Part shown: positions 48,913-49,747 of the stretch, one piece after another
How the letters are laid out: each line of letters begins with the position of its first letter
Position numbering within the stretch: position 1 is the first letter of the stretch
Origin: Streptomyces adelaidensis
Lineage (GTDB): Bacteria > Actinomycetota > Actinomycetes > Streptomycetales > Streptomycetaceae
Assembly: GCF_016598475.1 (NCBI RefSeq)
Contig: NZ_JAEMUX010000067.1
Coordinates: forward strand, 1-49,747
DNA length: 49,747 bases
Reading direction: 5' to 3'
The notes under the pieces: generated by a model
What the model saw: only the letters and a program-made list of their open reading frames with translations
Databases searched by the model: none
What the model was told of the DNA's origin: nothing
Made by a program: the position numbers and the translations under genes

Positions 48913-49747
48913 GTGACAGGGCGGGACCTTCGAACGCTGTTCAGCTCGAACGACCGGAGCATCGCCACCAGTGGGGCGTTCACGAACCGGCAGGGCACAG
49001 TGGCAAGCGGTAACGGCCGGCCTCGCAGAGCACCTACGGCACGTGAGCTGTGCGGACTTCGATGTGGAGGACCTGGCAGCTCCCCGCCGCAACATCCTCG
49101 TCCTCCACGGCGTGGGCGGGATCGGCAAGTCCACTCTCTCCCGCAAGATCGAGGCATCGCTCGCCCGCAGCGAGCACCGCCCGGTGCAATGGGAATCGCC
49201 GTCCCACCCCGAGGAGCGGACTGCCGGTCCGTATCGACCTCGCGCGCCGCGGGCGTTATTGGGAGCACAACCACCCGGGCGAACCCATCGAGGACTACCT
49301 GCGCCGGGGCGGACTGCTGGGCCGCTTCAGCGCCGCTGCCGCCCTGCCCCAGCAGATGCAGTCCGCCCTCAGCGACATCGCCCAGGCTCTGCTGCTGCCC
49401 CCGGCACCGTCGGCAGGGCGCTCGGCCACGGGACCGGAGCTCTCATCAAGGCGTTACGCGAGCGGCACCAGTCCGTACGTGCCCTCGCCGGCTGTTCGCG
49501 CCTGGCCGACCTCCTGGAGGCTGAGCCCGGCCTGGAAGCCCTCAGCTTCTACCCGCACCTTCTCGCCTGGGACCTGGCCCAACTCACGGCCGACGAGAGC
49601 GCATTACCCGCGATCCTGCTGGACACCTTCGAAGACACCGGCGACCGCACGCACCGCGATTTCGAGCACCTGCTCCAGCGCGTCGTGTGGCTGATGCCCA
49701 ACGCGTTCTTCGTCATCACCGGACGCACCGCCTCCAGTGGGCGGAGA
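48913..49747 (+). pseudogene. STAND/NACHT-type NTPase, frameshifted, partial
   Basis: Pieces of one protein lie in successive frames. The first is TGRDLRTLFSSNDRSIATSG. The next holds Walker A, ILVLHGVGGIGKSTLSRKIE. The third is VRIDLARRGRYWEHNHPGEP. The last has a Walker B-like ILLDTFEDTG and FFVITGRT and stays open to the window edge. The frame changes near 48985, 49205 and 49415. Intact relatives are STAND NTPases, often with TPR or other sensor repeats, used in signalling or defence. Three shifts in 500 bases point to a pseudogene, unless the sequence has errors. The C-terminal part lies outside. Confidence 0.75.

Noticed and set aside
1..49747. CRISPR array
   Set aside because: No series of regularly spaced direct repeats was found; the repeats seen are single tandem duplications or inverted repeats.

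Overview
The window looks like chromosomal DNA of a Streptomyces or a very close relative. It has very high GC, many GTG starts, short ATGA/GTGA overlaps inside operons, a crp gene, a WblA-type regulator with the GVWGG signature, a Tad locus headed by a Ssd-like ATPase, and the actinobacterial 6C small RNA. From memory (not searched), the gene order from the Tad locus through acs, nhaA, nth, crp, wblA and a bifunctional penicillin-binding protein matches the S. coelicolor SCO3550s-SCO3580s block.

Left accessory region (1 to about 13,965). It holds small HTH regulators, an IS3 OrfA remnant, decayed gene relics, a small membrane protein with a dual-HTH regulator, a PIN-like nuclease divergent from a membrane protein, and an unrecognised three-gene translationally coupled operon (7162-9547). 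It ends with a Tn554-type recombination module of two tyrosine recombinases plus a TnpC/DUF6262-like coiled-coil protein (13884 down to 9606). The right boundary lies inside a small Flp-type pilin gene (13947-14084), which keeps its start and the TSEYAVGII segment and then runs into foreign sequence. The pilin's 3' part and the TadE/TadF-like genes are not in the window, so the island continues past the left edge or they were lost.

Core region (14,179 to 47,940). The Tad genes ssd-tadA-tadB-tadC read leftward behind a long leader hairpin. A 6C RNA lies between ssd and a divergent HAD hydrolase gene. Then come a Fic-like protein, a CooC/ParA-like ATPase, a lipoprotein deacetylase-like protein, a SulP transporter fused to a beta-carbonic anhydrase, acs, nhaA, a holin-X/alpha-beta hydrolase pair, a MarP-like protease with a NUDIX gene, nth, crp, a nucleotidyltransferase, MBL/NUDIX and RidA/DUF4177 pairs, an ArsA-like ATPase pair, wblA, a class A PBP, a YqeY protein, a metallophosphoesterase, a Pr6Pr membrane protein and tRNA-Pro(CGG). 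Several genes begin 6-9 bases after a TANNNT box, suggesting leaderless transcripts.

Right accessory region (47,941 to end). Next to tRNA-Pro are a decayed tyrosine integrase C-terminus, an intact YefM-YoeB toxin-antitoxin pair with a palindromic operator, and the start of a STAND/NACHT-type NTPase gene broken by at least three frameshifts and cut by the window edge. This looks like the remnant of an element integrated at the tRNA.

The points most worth checking are the Tn554-type insertion into the Flp pilin gene with likely loss of Tad pilus function, the unrecognised coupled operon carried in the same island, and the tRNA-Pro-linked remnant on the right.
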